Assembly (NCBI GenBank): GCA_963082875.1 | Contig: OY720100.1 | Span: forward strand, 13,478,591-13,542,590 | Length of the DNA: 64,000 nt | From: Corella eumyota | Lineage: Eukaryota > Chordata > Ascidiacea > Phlebobranchia > Corellidae | Direction of reading: 5' to 3' | The notes under the pieces: model-generated | Seen by the model: only the letters and a program-made list of their open reading frames with translations | Databases searched by the model: none | Told to the model about the DNA's origin: nothing | Shown: positions 13,115 through 24,810 of the stretch, piece after piece | How the letters are laid out: each line of letters begins with the position of its first letter | Numbering within the stretch: the first letter of the stretch is position 1 | Made by a program: the position numbers and the translations under genes

Positions 13115-16100
13115 TTAGAAATACAAATCTTCTTGTACCAGCCTAACTATAGGAGGGTGCTGCGACAAGTCACAAGGCTGTTTGTATGATACATGGTAAT
13201 ATACTCTGTTGTTTTGAATTTCTTTGTAGCCTTGCTGCAAAAGTTCGAAGTGGCCTGACTTGGTTGATTCTTCCATGTCAGAGATAGTAAGGCAATTCCA
13301 AAACTGCAAAAATCAACATGAATTTATAAGGACTAAGAAGTTGTAATGTAAAAATAAGAAATTTAAATTCTTTTGGAAAGGTCGATTTTTTATTGAATGG
13401 TTTTTAAAATGTTTTTTTACGTTTTCAGCCCATTTACTGATACCCATTTGACCAAATGAATATTTTTTTTGAAAGAAAAATTCCAAAAATGATATTTTAC
13501 TACAACTTAAGTCAAAATTGTTATAGAAATTAAAGGTCATTTTTAAGAGAAAGATTAGGGGTAAGTACATCGTTTGTCACTTTAGGTTTTACCTTAGAAC
13601 ATTTTTGGTAAAACTATAGCCCATTACTGCACATTTTTACAACAGTTTTGTTTTACAAATTAAATCTTTTGAAATTAAAAACTTACGCTGGCCGTATCTA
13701 CTTCGCATGTAAAATCGACATTAATGTATCTTCTAATCGTGTTATCCAAAGAAGAAGGGAGCCACATCTCGCCAGAAAATTGTGTTGATTTCATATGTAC
13801 TCGTACGCTCATCCTTATACTAAAATAAAAATATTTTCATTAAAAAAAGCAAAAAAGATATTGCAACTAATACTTAACAACCTTTTCGTTTTGTTTACCT
13901 TGATGGCTTTGCTGGTCTAGGGTATACGCTTGCTGGTACGTATCCGGGTTCGTATACCCGCTCAGTAGTTGTTTGTGGTATATACGGGCTCTCAGTAGTA
14001 GTTTGTGGTATATACGGGCTCTTGGTAGTTTTTCTTTGTGTAAAACCTAACCATGGATTAGAGTAAGGGGTAGTTGGGTTGTATCGAGTTGTCGTTGTCG
14101 GCCTTTGTGTTGTTGTGGTGTCGTCGTAGTAATCGTATTCGTCTGGTATGGGACCGCTTGGCCTTGCTGTTGGCACAGGCCCTCCAGCGGTTGCTGCGTA
14201 CGCTCGTTGGTTGCTGTCAGGTGTCGTAGTGCATCCAGGATTAGTGTTCCCGCGTATGCTTGGCTCTGAAGTTAAGCCACCGCATGGTTCGTATAGGTTA
14301 TTAAAACCTGAAGCCTGCAAAAAACACAACAATGAACGCCGTGTTAATTTTTTAACCACTATCTACTTATGCTATCGTTGACAGGTTACATCAAAATGCC
14401 TAAGGCGAAAAATTTTGGATGACTCACAATACGCGGTTGCTAGTTTGACTAAAACAGTTCCGATTTAAAAACCTTGTGGTTAAACAGAACTAGCAATAGG
14501 TGATAATGATCAGCCATACGTAATAATTTGCATTAATTCACTATATCAGGTGGTTTATGTAGCATAACATTTGCTTACCCTTAAATAAGCATCTCTAGCT
14601 CTTTTGTCAGGCACAATCTCGACTTCATAACATGTTGTGTAAAGATTTCCGGCATCGTTGAAAGACCAGCCCCACATGAAAGTATAAAGTCCTAAAATAT
14701 AGGTAATAAAATATATTTAACAAAACCTAGAATTATGAAGAGTAAAAAACGTCAAAGCTGTAATCAAAACTAGTTTTGCATTATTAATCATGGTATATGC
14801 TACCTTGCTTAATTTTAAAGACTGTTTTACCTGGGCCTAAGTGTCTGGGCACATTAAAACTGTAAGTTGATAACGCTTTGTCGGTGTTGTCGCAAAACCT
14901 TGGGGCGTTACCAAAACCCGCTTTGGGGTAAACGCTGCTGAGTGAAGTGTCGCCCCCGAAATCAAGACCTCTTGGCGATCGGCCTGAAAAAAAATTCAAA
15001 TTTTAAATGACTAAAATTTTTTTTTAATTGTCAGGTATTCAGAATTTTTTCGTACCTAATTCGGCGATAACGTTGGCACGAAATTCACTTAAAGTAGGGT
15101 CTTCCGCCTGGGATCGAACTCCGTACACCCAGGATCCAGAGTCTGGCATCCAAATTGTACCGCAAGAACCATCTGCACCATGGTTCTAAACAAAAAAATA
15201 AAAATTTAACTAAAAATTTAATTGTATTTAAATTTATATTTTTTTGGAGTTACTAAAAGCAGTATTCATTAAACATTTCCATATTTGTAGTTTTAGGATT
15301 TTAACAAATCGTGATTTTCTACTAAGTGAGCGTAACATTTTGTATAAACAAACGACATTCGGGAAAACCCGGGTTTTAGTTTTTATTTTTTATTCTTAAT
15401 TAGTTTGAAAGTGAATCACCGGTTACACCCGTGATGTTGATTTTAGATTAAAAACCAACACCTAGTTAAACAACAAATTTTGCAAAAAAAATTTTTAAAT
15501 TTTTTTTAGATTTAGTTTATGATTAAAGTAAGGCGCATTTAGATATGCAAATCTTAAAAAGGCGAGCCAATATTTTTTTAAATTTCAAAAAATTACAAAA
15601 AAAATAAAAATTAGATAAAAGAACTAAAAAATGTAAATATAGGAAAATGCATTTATTATCTCCAATTTTTTGACATAAATTTATTTTAAAAATTTGCCAA
15701 AAAAAATTGAAAAAAAATTTGCTAAACTACTTTGAAATGCAAAAAGCTTGTTCAATTATAAAAACGGAAGTCTAAATGCCAAAACACTTTTGCCAAGTTT
15801 TAAAAATAGATTTTGGAACTAAATGTTAAAATGATAATTAATCGTTGTAAACCCATTATTTATCATAACCTCGTCACATATAAATGACCAAAAAAATTTT
15901 ACAATTAAAAATTAATTAACATAAAAAAAATCAAAAGTCAATTATTAGAAAAGGTGATTGTAATTTAAATACATTTTTTCAAAAAAATTCTACAAAAAAG
16001 TAAAAAAACATTTCTTCGAAAATCAGACAACTTTACCTTATTTATACACAACAAATACGTTAATAACAACGATTATTACGTCATGATAAGGTCAATATTA

Positions 16101-16756
16101 CGTGTTTACCTTCATAGGGTGCACTAGAATGACTTGCTGGCCTGGATAATACACAGCCATAGGATGACTTGATGAATAAGCGACATCGTTGCGAGGTTGA
16201 CCGCATGCGTTATTCTCGTTAGGCTGATGGTCGTAACCTAAATACGTAATTGCCGCGTTATATTATAGTGGCTTTATAATACAATGCCAATTAAAGCCGA
16301 CGAATTAATCTTTTTTTAATTTTAAATGTTTAAATTTTTTTTTAATTTATATCGTTGAAAATTGCCTTGCTTTTAATATAAAATATTCGGCGCAAAAAAT
16401 AATAAATTAAAAAAATGTCAACGTTTATAATAATTTTGTTGTTGATATTATAATTCGACTGTCATCAATTTTATTTACAATTTACATAGCGCTCATACCG
16501 TTATTATTTTGAATTTTTTTTTAAATTTAAATTGAAAAATAAAAATTCTACCTGTATCGAATCCGAATACGCCATCTTTATTTGCTTTAATTTCCGCGTT
16601 TCGGGGGAACCCCCTACACTTGCTGGCGTCCCAGGTCCCCGCGTTTTTCTCCGCGTAATCGGTGCAGGCCAGCCAGCTGTGGCCCCGGACCTGGGTCACA
16701 AAAACCAAGAAGGCGACGAATAATTCGGAAAATTTCGATTTTAAATAAAGCTGCAT
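13115..16756 (-). CDS. Secreted LPMO-like copper (histidine-brace) protein with mucin linker and novel C-terminal module
   Basis: Eight exons (16756-16552, 16237-16110, 15185-15056, 14983-14831, 14691-14579, 14314-13899, 13819-13687, 13303-13115) encode 488 residues with every junction in phase. Residues 1-25 are a signal peptide (hydrophobic LFVAFLVFVTQ), and predicted cleavage after VRG leaves His26 as the first mature residue (HSWLACTDY). That is the hallmark of lytic polysaccharide monooxygenases, where the N-terminal amine and two His bind copper. A second His lies in HPMKNHG (His113) after the LPMO-like phrase YYPGQQVIL, and GLYTFMWGW at about 206-214 resembles the conserved late strand with an axial aromatic. 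Paired Cys are spread through residues 26-243. Residues 244-381 are a Pro/Thr/Tyr-rich, mucin-like linker with YIPQTTTE repeats, and 382-488 form an unrecognised module with few Cys. Family members oxidise cellulose or chitin; the substrate here is unknown. CAZy family not assigned. Confidence 0.85.
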
Positions 16757-16973
16757 TTTTTATCGTATTTTATTTAAGTCTAAAAAAAATTAAAAAAACT
16801 TTATTAATTTTATTTTTTATTTAATAATTTAATTTTGTTATTCACTTAAAATACTATCTTTAAATTCTGCATCAATTTTAACTGGCTTAGAATGACTTAA
16901 ATTTCATGAATGTAGCCTACATTTATATACCCGAAAATCAAAGAAAAAAATCTCAACTTTTTTTGGTTTGATG

Positions 16974-16981
16974 TGACGTCA
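16974..16981. promoter_or_regulatory. Perfect CRE/ATF palindrome upstream of the LPMO-like gene
   Basis: TGACGTCA, 218 bp upstream of the start codon of the minus-strand LPMO-like gene. Binding by CREB/ATF factors is inferred from the consensus only. Confidence 0.5.
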
Positions 16982-19638
16982 CTATCAAAATACAACACGT
17001 CGTGACTTTTAAACTAAAACGATTTAAACTGTCACGTGGTTGCCTATGACACATAGGTATACTGCAAAAGCTTTTGTATTATATTCAGCAGAATACAAAA
17101 TCTAAAAGTAATTGTTTTTATTAATTATGCGTCACCGCAAAAATGACTTGTTCGCTAAACTTGTGATTTTTTTCGTGTTTTTTTGTTGAATTACTGTTAT
17201 TACTTGCTTGGACACGTTTATTAGTGATTCACGTATTCACAGAATTATATTTTGCATTTGAAATGTCAGGTTAAAATTAGCATAACTATTATCTTAACAT
17301 TTGACCGGGTAACAGTGCGCCAATGCTTTTGTAGAAATGTTAATTATATAAACGGTATCAACATATATATGTTGCATTAAAAGCACTTGAAATTTGTTAG
17401 TGCAAGTTAAGTAAATGTTATTAAAATAAAAGTTATTCATGTGAAAGGGTTTTATTGTAAGATTACTTAACTGTAAACTTTTTCAATAAATGTAACAATA
17501 CTTCATTGTATACTTATCTAATATACATTTTTAGAACTTATATTTGACACAAAATCGTTGCCCTACTATTAGCCATTACTATAAAGGTCACTTAGGCTAA
17601 AGTTAAGAAATTTGAACCCTCTCTTTGACCAGAGGTCATACGTAAAATAAATGTCGAGTTCAAATTTATGAATCATTTGTACCAAGCATTGCGAATTATG
17701 TTTGCAAACATGGTTTTAGGTTTAGCAAGTTTTTCTGTAAACACTATAATTTAAATATAAACATTGACATTAAATTAATTTAACGAACAAATTTTTAATT
17801 AGTTGAATTTTTACAAAATGATTCATACATGTATACAAAAAAGGCGTATTTATTTTGATGGCCTAAATTCGTAATTTATTAAATCAAATATAACTTTTCG
17901 TATTAGAGATATTTTTTTTTTAATTTTAAATATTTAAAATTTAAAATTTTTAAGTTTTTTTGGATCATTTCCTTAAGTTAGTTTCATTTTTGTCACATCC
18001 TCTAAGCAACTAGAATGCACTATTACTCACTAGAATGACATAACCCGTATATTTATATCTTGTCTTTAGTTGGTTAATTACCATGTAAGGTAATTTACAA
18101 TTTGCAAACTAAGTCATGTCGTCTGCGCTTAAATAAGATATGGTTAACAAAAAGGAAATTTTTAAGTACTTATAAGTCATATAACTTCAAGCAATTTTTT
18201 ATTGTTTTGTGACTAATCTTGTAGGGTATTTTTAGTTATGTGATCTCTTAAGTGCAGACACTTGATATTCATATTTTCAGTTTAGTTATTACGCTAAAAC
18301 TTATTATTATTAAAAATTTTTGAACAAAGCATGTTATTATTCTTATTGAGAAAAACTTTTATTGGTTATTCATATTTTTCATTGTGATTATTTTTTAGCT
18401 GGCAGTTTAAGGGCATTTTTACATTCACGTGACATACCTTTGTAATAGGAAATCCTAGTCTATGAATAAGTGTCCAATTAATTATGCATATTTGGTTAAT
18501 TAGGTTAAATGCATTAAGGACATGACTAAGGTATTTTTGTAAACTTTGCCCAAAAATCAAAAATAATTTTTTTAAGAAATGAAATAAATTAAGAATATAA
18601 CGCCTAAGCAAAAACGATAAAATTTTATTATTTTTATATACACATTTACTAACGAAGATTGTCTATTAAATTTTTTGAACTTTTTTTTTTCGTCAGCATG
18701 AATATAAAATACAAAATAATTTTTTTTAATTTATCAGCAAATTAAGAAAATGACGTCATCTATATATACGTCACTGTTATCTGAAAAGATGAAGGTAATA
18801 CCCCAATCGAATCAATTTACCTTTAAAGTTTTTATTTTTAGGTATTTTTTGTTGAGAGATGTAATATAAGATTATAAATAAATACTATAATCCGACAGAT
18901 TGAAACCATTTTTTTTAAAAGGCAGCAACGATTATTTAAGTTTTTTGGATTAAAATCTAAAAATAACTTGACATGAAAAAAAACTAGTCAAATGTTTATT
19001 TATAATACATTACTTATTCAAATGACGACACATTTACAAAATGGTCACGAATTTAAGATGTATTGCCCATTCCTCATTAGTTTAAAAAACTAATTACCGT
19101 TCGAACCCTGTCAAACTTAGAAAAATGCTGACTACTAAACATAAAGTTTCCCGTATTAGGCCAAATCGCATCGGATAGTAACGGAAATCCTGCTGTCTCG
19201 ACTGCTAATACTTTCACCATATCATGTTTATGCAAAGCGATTTAGGATGGTGCTTGCTATGAAATGTATAAATAAAAGTCTAGTGTGGTAACCTATGGAC
19301 TATGTGCCGTACAAAGTTTGCACGAAATCGAAAACGTGTAAGCCTAATTTGTTCAGAACTACCGAAACAGTTTAGGTTTCTATAACGAGCGGTCCCTTTT
19401 TATAAAGAAATAAATAAGATGCAAAACATGTTGAAACCAACATGACGACCTAAAGCCCAACTTTCGCTATGTGTTTGTTAGTTACAATACTTGTATAAAA
19501 AAAGTTTGATTAAGCATAATTTGCAACAACCAGATAGACTAAAATAATGACAGTTAAAAAACCTGCCATATTTTTATTTACTACACAATAAAGTTAAAGC
19601 AACATGTTTTATATGTAATGGTATTTGTTTGCGTTGTT

Positions 19639-19860
19639 TTTTGTAAGTTTTTACGTTTTGTTTTAATTTATCGCTATTTCTAATTCAAGACGCTCGGTGC
19701 TGGCAAGCATGATAAACTTGCTAATATTGAACTGGCTGCATACTACTAGGCAGTTTTGTAAGTTTTATGTTTTAACTTATCGCTATTCCTAATGCAAGAC
19801 GCTCGGTGTTAGCACGATATGCTTGCTAATATTGAACTGGCTGCATTACTAGGCAGTTCA
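19639..19860 (+). repeat. Tandem duplication, two units of about 110 bp
   Basis: Unit 1 (19639-19753) and unit 2 (19754-19860) share TTTTGTAAGTTTT, AAGACGCTCGGTG, TTGCTAATATTGAACTGGCT and CTAGGCAGTT in the same order with about 10-15 percent differences and small indels. It is non-coding. Confidence 0.85.
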
Positions 19861-20252
19861 CAGTCTTTATATTGTTTAAAGAGTTGTTTAATTTATTAAC
19901 TAAAAATTATTAGTTTCAAAGAACATAAACGTATTGGACCTTAAAAAGAGGGTTTAAATTACTGTTTGGTGTTTATACTTTTATATCTGGTAGCCCTTAT
20001 GGTCTGTAGTTTAAGCCTTGTCTGGGTAACGTTATTTGCAATTCACCCAGATTTTGCGTATAGATAAATGCAACGCATTGGCCGAATAAAAAAAAGTAGA
20101 AAAATGTTTTAGACCGTAAAATAATTTTTTCTTGGAAATTTATTACCACAAAACACAAAGAAACAGTATACGATTTATTGTAATAAATACATAATTAGGA
20201 ACGATCATTCTACATTCTTTCACACAAACGCATAACACTATGATGTCACATG

Positions 20253-21902
20253 TTACTTTGATCGACGTTTCAGTTGAAACATGTCTTCTTCTACGTCATC
20301 AATTTGGTCGTCGAGTAATTTTTCTTTTTCAATTTTGGCAAGCTAATAAAAGACAGACAAGAAATGTTAAATTTAAAAAGTTATGTTTAAAAATAAATTA
20401 TATGTTATAAGGTAAAATATACTTGAGTCAATTCCAGTTTTTCTCCTTGATTTTTTCTCTCCCTAAGCTTTGTTATATCGTCCTTCTTTTTCTGCAACTT
20501 TCTTAATTTCTTCTTCAGCACATCCTCTTGTATTTTATCCAATGATTGGTTAGGCAATGGAGGGGCATCTAAGATCACAACCTAATAATGAATTATTAAG
20601 GAAATTAGTTAGTCTTAGTTTGTACAGTTTTTTTAATTCTTTTTAAAGGTAGGGGGTCTCCTCTACTTTAGTGTTGCATTACGACTTTTTTACAGGGGGT
20701 AAAAATAAGTCGGGAAGTTCAAATTTTACATTTTTGGGGGTTATTTATCCAGCCTGCAAAATCTAGTATTTGTAGACAGTCTTAAATGGACTGTAATATT
20801 TAAATAAAGATAGACCCATGTAAGTTAAAAATAGCCTTTAAACCTCGTTAAACTGGCCATCCATACTAAAGATATAAAAAGGAAGCTAAAACGACAACTT
20901 ACTTGTGCAGCTTCTTTCTTTACAACCTTGTTAGACTCTTTTAGAATGGAACTTAACTTCTCAGTAGACACTTTGGATCTATAAATAGACAAAGTAAATA
21001 CTTTAAATGCTGATACGCAATTTAGTTTGCATTTATAGTCATTTAAAACCAACTTACTTAACACTAGCAGCAATATCTTGAAGAAGCCAGATTTTTTGGC
21101 GCAAATTGTTGACTAGTTCGTTATCCTGTGACACAAAAAAATATAAATTATTCCTTGTGGTTCTAAAGTTGCTTTACATTTTAATGTTTTGAAGAAAGAG
21201 GTCGTTTTTTTGTGTATATCTTCATCCTCGATGAGGGAAAGTCAAATGCGCGACTTAAACATAGAGTAACATTAGTTACTCCGACCCAGTCTCGAGTTGC
21301 CCATGGCAGTTTGGAATATTAGAGATTGTAATTGCCCGATAATTATTCTGCTGATTAAGTGCTGGCTCAGCAGGAGTTTATACCATTTATAGCACCTTAC
21401 TCAAGAGCGCTGCAGCATGAGAGCAGTGGGGATTGAACCCACGACCTCATGGTGATGTAGCAAGTGTTCTTATCACTACACCACACTGCCCTTTATTAAA
21501 TAAATGCCAGGCTTTGGCGCAATCACTGTGGCTTCAGTAGGGTTTGAACCTGAAACCTTTCGGTCCGTAATTTAAAGAAATTTATTTATATGGAAATTAA
21601 TGCCAGCATTATGATGCCCGTGTTTTAAAACGCATAGTAAAACAATTAAACCAAAGACGTATCCAATATAGACATCTAATAATACTTTATGTAATTGTTT
21701 AATATCATACATTTTCAGCTCTGGCATTTTCCATTTTGATTCGTAAACCAGCAATAGATTCCTCGTCATATTCTTCGGGTTTGTTCTCCTTCGCACCTTT
21801 CTTTGCTTTTTGTCTTTGTTTACGATTTTTAGAACTTTTGCTTTTATCTGGTAATTGCGTTGTCATATTATAGGCATTTTCTCCGTTTTCATAGATATCC
21901 AT
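20253..21902 (-). CDS. Small lysine-rich coiled-coil protein with an eIF2A/PYM-like C-terminus
   Basis: Five exons (21902-21711, 21125-21058, 20978-20903, 20581-20423, 20342-20253) encode 194 residues, all junctions in phase. Residues 20-45 are strongly basic (SSKNRKQRQKAKKGAKENK). The middle is helical. Residues about 135-185 read KKKLRKLQKKKDDITKL, then GEKLELTQLAKIEKEKLL, then an acidic DDQIDDVEED. This spacing (GxxLExxQLxKIxKE followed by an acidic helix) matches, as I recall it, the C-terminal helical motif of eIF2A and PYM, which in PYM contacts the small ribosomal subunit. Caprin HR1 has a looser resemblance. The protein lacks an eIF2A beta-propeller and the PYM N-terminal Mago-Y14-binding segment, so it is neither protein in its usual form. 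A translation or mRNA-binding role is inferred. A family A SINE sits in the first intron. Confidence 0.8.
21213..21486 (-). repeat. tRNA-derived SINE, family A, copy 3
   Basis: Minus-strand copy in intron 1 of the coiled-coil gene. The head reads AGTGTGGTGTAGTGATAAGA, with B-box GGGTTCAATCCCC, followed by the shared body. It is close to full length. Confidence 0.85.
21490..21570 (-). repeat. Family B tRNA-like repeat fragment beside SINE copy 3
   Basis: The minus strand reads GACCGAAAGGTTTCAGGTTC followed by AAACCC, matching the B-box region of family B. It abuts the family A copy, so one element may have inserted beside or into the other. Confidence 0.6.
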
Positions 21903-22888
21903 TTAAGTTAAAAAATGTGAGGTAGTAAAAAATGTTAATCAACTTTTTCACTTAGTTAAATGATGTTAATTCTAACCTAACACAAACATCGTTTGTTTAT
22001 AAACAATTTTATTAAGTTTTAACTTGCACAAACGTTTAAATATTTCGTTTTAGCAACTTAATTTGCCCTGTTTTTAGGCAAACAATGGCTCAAAACTTTT
22101 AATAAGTGACACTTTACTGAATATTAGATACCCCGTTGTTTCATTGGTTTACTAGGAACTTTTGCGTTAAAGTTAATATGTCTGCGCCAGATATCAAGAC
22201 TATAGACTACAAAGACAAGTCATTTTAACAGTTAGTGGACATTTACTTTATCTCAAAAGTGGTATCCTATAAAGTAGTTTTTAGCAATCTATCTTAGCCA
22301 CTCTTTTTATCACCATTAGGTTACAGACAACTAAAAACGTCACGTTCATTATAGAAACTGCTATGGGCAGATGGGAAAGTAATTTAAACAAAGTAGTAAT
22401 GATGAACATGTGACCCATAAAAATGACTATGATATTGATACAAAAAATTACCATAATAATCCAAATTTGTTTTTGATTATTTTAACATAATATTGTGACC
22501 ATATCAAATAATAATTTTTACAACCTTATATATTTTAATTTCACGGTTGAAAACGAGTTACAAGGTTATGAGTCTTGTTTAAAAGCAGAAAGTCACGTGA
22601 TTTCCCCAAAACATGGCACGAATCAAAGTAACTGTATATTAAATTAAATAAATATATAAATCATAAGCAGGAAATCCTTTAGTTATTTCCTAAACTGCAA
22701 GTAAGTATTAAATTATAGAATTGTATGCATAACTGCATAAGAGCTAGCTAACACATGTTTTAGTATGCATTGTATATCTGTAGATAAGATTGCAAATTTT
22801 ATATTAAAAAAAACTTGATAAACAGCTTGAGCTTGCCGTGCTCAGATGCTAAAAACTTAAATTTGCCAAAATTGGTAAAATATTAACA
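21903..22888. other. Intergenic region between divergent genes
   Basis: Just under 1 kb separates the minus-strand coiled-coil gene from plus-strand CENPX, so it should contain both promoters. An ATCACGTGACTTTC-type E-box (GTCACGTGAT at about 22591-22600) is the only site I would point to. No open frame of note. Confidence 0.6.
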
Positions 22889-23140
22889 ATGGCATCAGAA
22901 GATGGAAAATCATTTAAGCTGGCCTTTGTAGTAAAATTATTTCAAAAACATTTTAAAGACTCCGATAAAACAAAACTGTCAAGTAAGGATGCAGCGGGAG
23001 CCATGGTAACAGAACTGATAAGGGTTTTTATCCAGGAAACAGTGATGCGGGCTGCAACTCAAGCGGAAAATGAGGAATCACCGACATGTGAAGTTGAGCA
23101 TATCGAGAAAATATTACCACAACTACTATTGGATTTTTAG
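22889..23140 (+). CDS. CENPX: Centromere protein X (MHF2/STRA13)
   Basis: Intronless 83-residue protein. CENP-X is a small histone-fold protein that pairs with CENP-S (MHF1) in the kinetochore CCAN and in the Fanconi anaemia FANCM-MHF complex on branched DNA. The sequence has the family phrases LFQKHFKD, DKTKLSSKDA, VFIQETVMRA and the diagnostic C-terminus EKILPQLLLDF, where the human protein ends EKVLPQLLLDF. Length matches the human 81 residues. The start at 22889 is the only Met before the histone fold. CENP-S is not in this window. MBLAC1 follows on the same strand after 474 bp. Confidence 0.95.
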   Translation: MASEDGKSFKLAFVVKLFQKHFKDSDKTKLSSKDAAGAMVTELIRVFIQETVMRAATQAENEESPTCEVEHIEKILPQLLLDF

Positions 23141-23614
23141 TAGATTTCAAAAATAAAAAAAAGTTTTTTTTTTGAATAGATGTAAGGAATAGTGGGTTTA
23201 TGGATCAAAAAGATTAATAATATTACAACAAGTGTTGCACTTTTAGTAATTTTTCTTTTTGTAGGCACAAGCAAATATGTATTTTAACTAAAAATAAATT
23301 CCTTTATTTTTTGCATTTGTTATTGCTTAGTGTAACATGATTAAATAAAGTTAAACATATTATTTCATTGTCTGCCCAAATTGCTGCATTTTACTTGTTG
23401 TAATATGGTCATATCTAATATATATTCCAATAATAACTAATATAGTTTCAATAATTAAACAAGCATCACATATGGCAGTTTTTTTATAAAGGTTTTCAAA
23501 TTTGACTAAGCTTCATTATATGTTTTGAGTTTTAACTAAATTCCAGTATACTAAATTATGTTTTTATAGCCTTTTTTCTATATTTTCTAGATTGTGTTTT
23601 TTAATATACTCGTC

Positions 23615-24208
23615 ATGACTAGTGTAAATGTTTTATTAACTGGGTATTCTAATGAGGAAGCTGACGGTAAGTTTGCTGCGAATTGCACAGTTACTTTAAT
23701 AACTTGTGATAAAGGCCCGATTTTAGTTGATACCAGTGGTCCATGGAACACTAAAAAATTAACAGAGAGCATTAACAGTGCTGGGTATGCATTGAATGAC
23801 ATTAAAACTGTCGTTTGTACACATGGTCATTCTGATCACGTTGGAAACTTGAATTTGTTCCCTACTGCTAAATTTATAGTTGGATTTGACATTTCGCAGG
23901 GTTGTTATTATGAGGATTTTGATTTTAAAGCTGAAGGTGCAAAATATGTACTCTCCGATGATGTTTACGTTATCCCAACTCCAGGGCATATGCATCAAGA
24001 TGTTTCAGTGGTTGTAAAGACAAAAGACAAAGGAGTTGTGGTAGTTGCTGGAGATTTATTTGAGAAAGAAGCAGATATCAAAGATGATTCAATTTGGAAA
24101 TCTGTAAGTGAGGACCATACAACTCAAGAGATCAATAGAAAAATTGTTCTATCTTTGGCGGATTATATAATACCTGGTCATGGAACCATGTTTTGTGTAC
24201 AAAAATAG
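23615..24208 (+). CDS. MBLAC1: Metallo-beta-lactamase domain-containing protein 1
   Basis: Single-exon 197-residue protein with the metallo-beta-lactamase fold. In mammals MBLAC1 has been reported as a nuclease acting on replication-dependent histone pre-mRNA. Metal ligands are all visible: THGHSDH (His70, His72, Asp74, His75), His125 in TPGHMH, Asp147 in VVAGDLFE and His189 in IPGHG. The phrases DVSVVVK and VVVVAGDLFE match vertebrate MBLAC1 as recalled. It is shorter than the human protein (266 residues), mainly in loops and the N-terminus. I chose the Met at 23615; a Met seven codons upstream (23594) is in frame but lies just after a TTTTCTAG acceptor-like site ending at 23590, which may be a trans-splice site placing the 5' end there. 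It is convergent with the next gene. Confidence 0.92.
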   Translation: MTSVNVLLTGYSNEEADGKFAANCTVTLITCDKGPILVDTSGPWNTKKLTESINSAGYALNDIKTVVCTHGHSDHVGNLNLFPTAKFIVGFDISQGCYYEDFDFKAEGAKYVLSDDVYVIPTPGHMHQDVSVVVKTKDKGVVVVAGDLFEKEADIKDDSIWKSVSEDHTTQEINRKIVLSLADYIIPGHGTMFCVQK

Positions 24209-24810
24209 TCAATTGTATTTTCATATTTATTTATTTTACTTTTTTTATATAGGCTATTTATATTATGGAAAATTACATTTTATTTCTAAGTTTATCTTTT
24301 AAGTTAACTTAGGAAATCATGATGTTTATGTGAAAATTTTTTTCATCTAACTAAGCAATGGTTACTAAAGATTCATAAACCATTTTACAAGGTTCAGCAG
24401 TTATACAGTAAAAAACACTATTCAAATTAAGTCTTACGTTTTACAAAAATTCGTTTTTACAAAAAAAACTTTTATGTAATGTCACAAATGCTGTTGTTCT
24501 AAATATCGATAATAGAAGTAAAAATGATGTATTTATGCAATTTATAAATTATTATATTAAATAATAGAACAAACCTTAGTTAATTATGATTAAATATGCA
24601 ACCTACAAAACCGATGTGAAATATATAATATCAGACATGCAGCAATAATCAAATAGGTATTTGTATAAAATTTCTAGTTTGTGTAGTTTAAGTTAAGTGA
24701 AATACAGAGTTGTGTATATTGTTAAAAATCTATGCAAACTATTCAAATAAACACATATTAAAACTTATTAATTCAATGTTTTAACTATTTGGGTTTTTTC
24801 AGCTATTTCA

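Larger units (their letters stand above)
16757..20252. other. Intergenic region, 3.5 kb
   Basis: No credible gene on either strand. The part nearest 16757 should contain the LPMO-like gene promoter: a perfect CRE TGACGTCA at 16974-16981 lies about 220 bp upstream of its start. A second CRE is at 18751-18758. A tandem duplication occupies 19639-19860. Otherwise it is A/T-rich sequence with short open frames that lack coding character. Confidence 0.7.

Noticed and set aside
18366-18611. 81-codon minus-strand frame in the intergenic region
   Set aside because: Hydrophobic, A/T-driven composition with no splice or promoter context.
23615-24208. Bacterial transfer, because the gene is an intronless metallo-beta-lactamase fold
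   Set aside because: The sequence follows animal MBLAC1 in motifs and layout, and base composition matches the neighbours.
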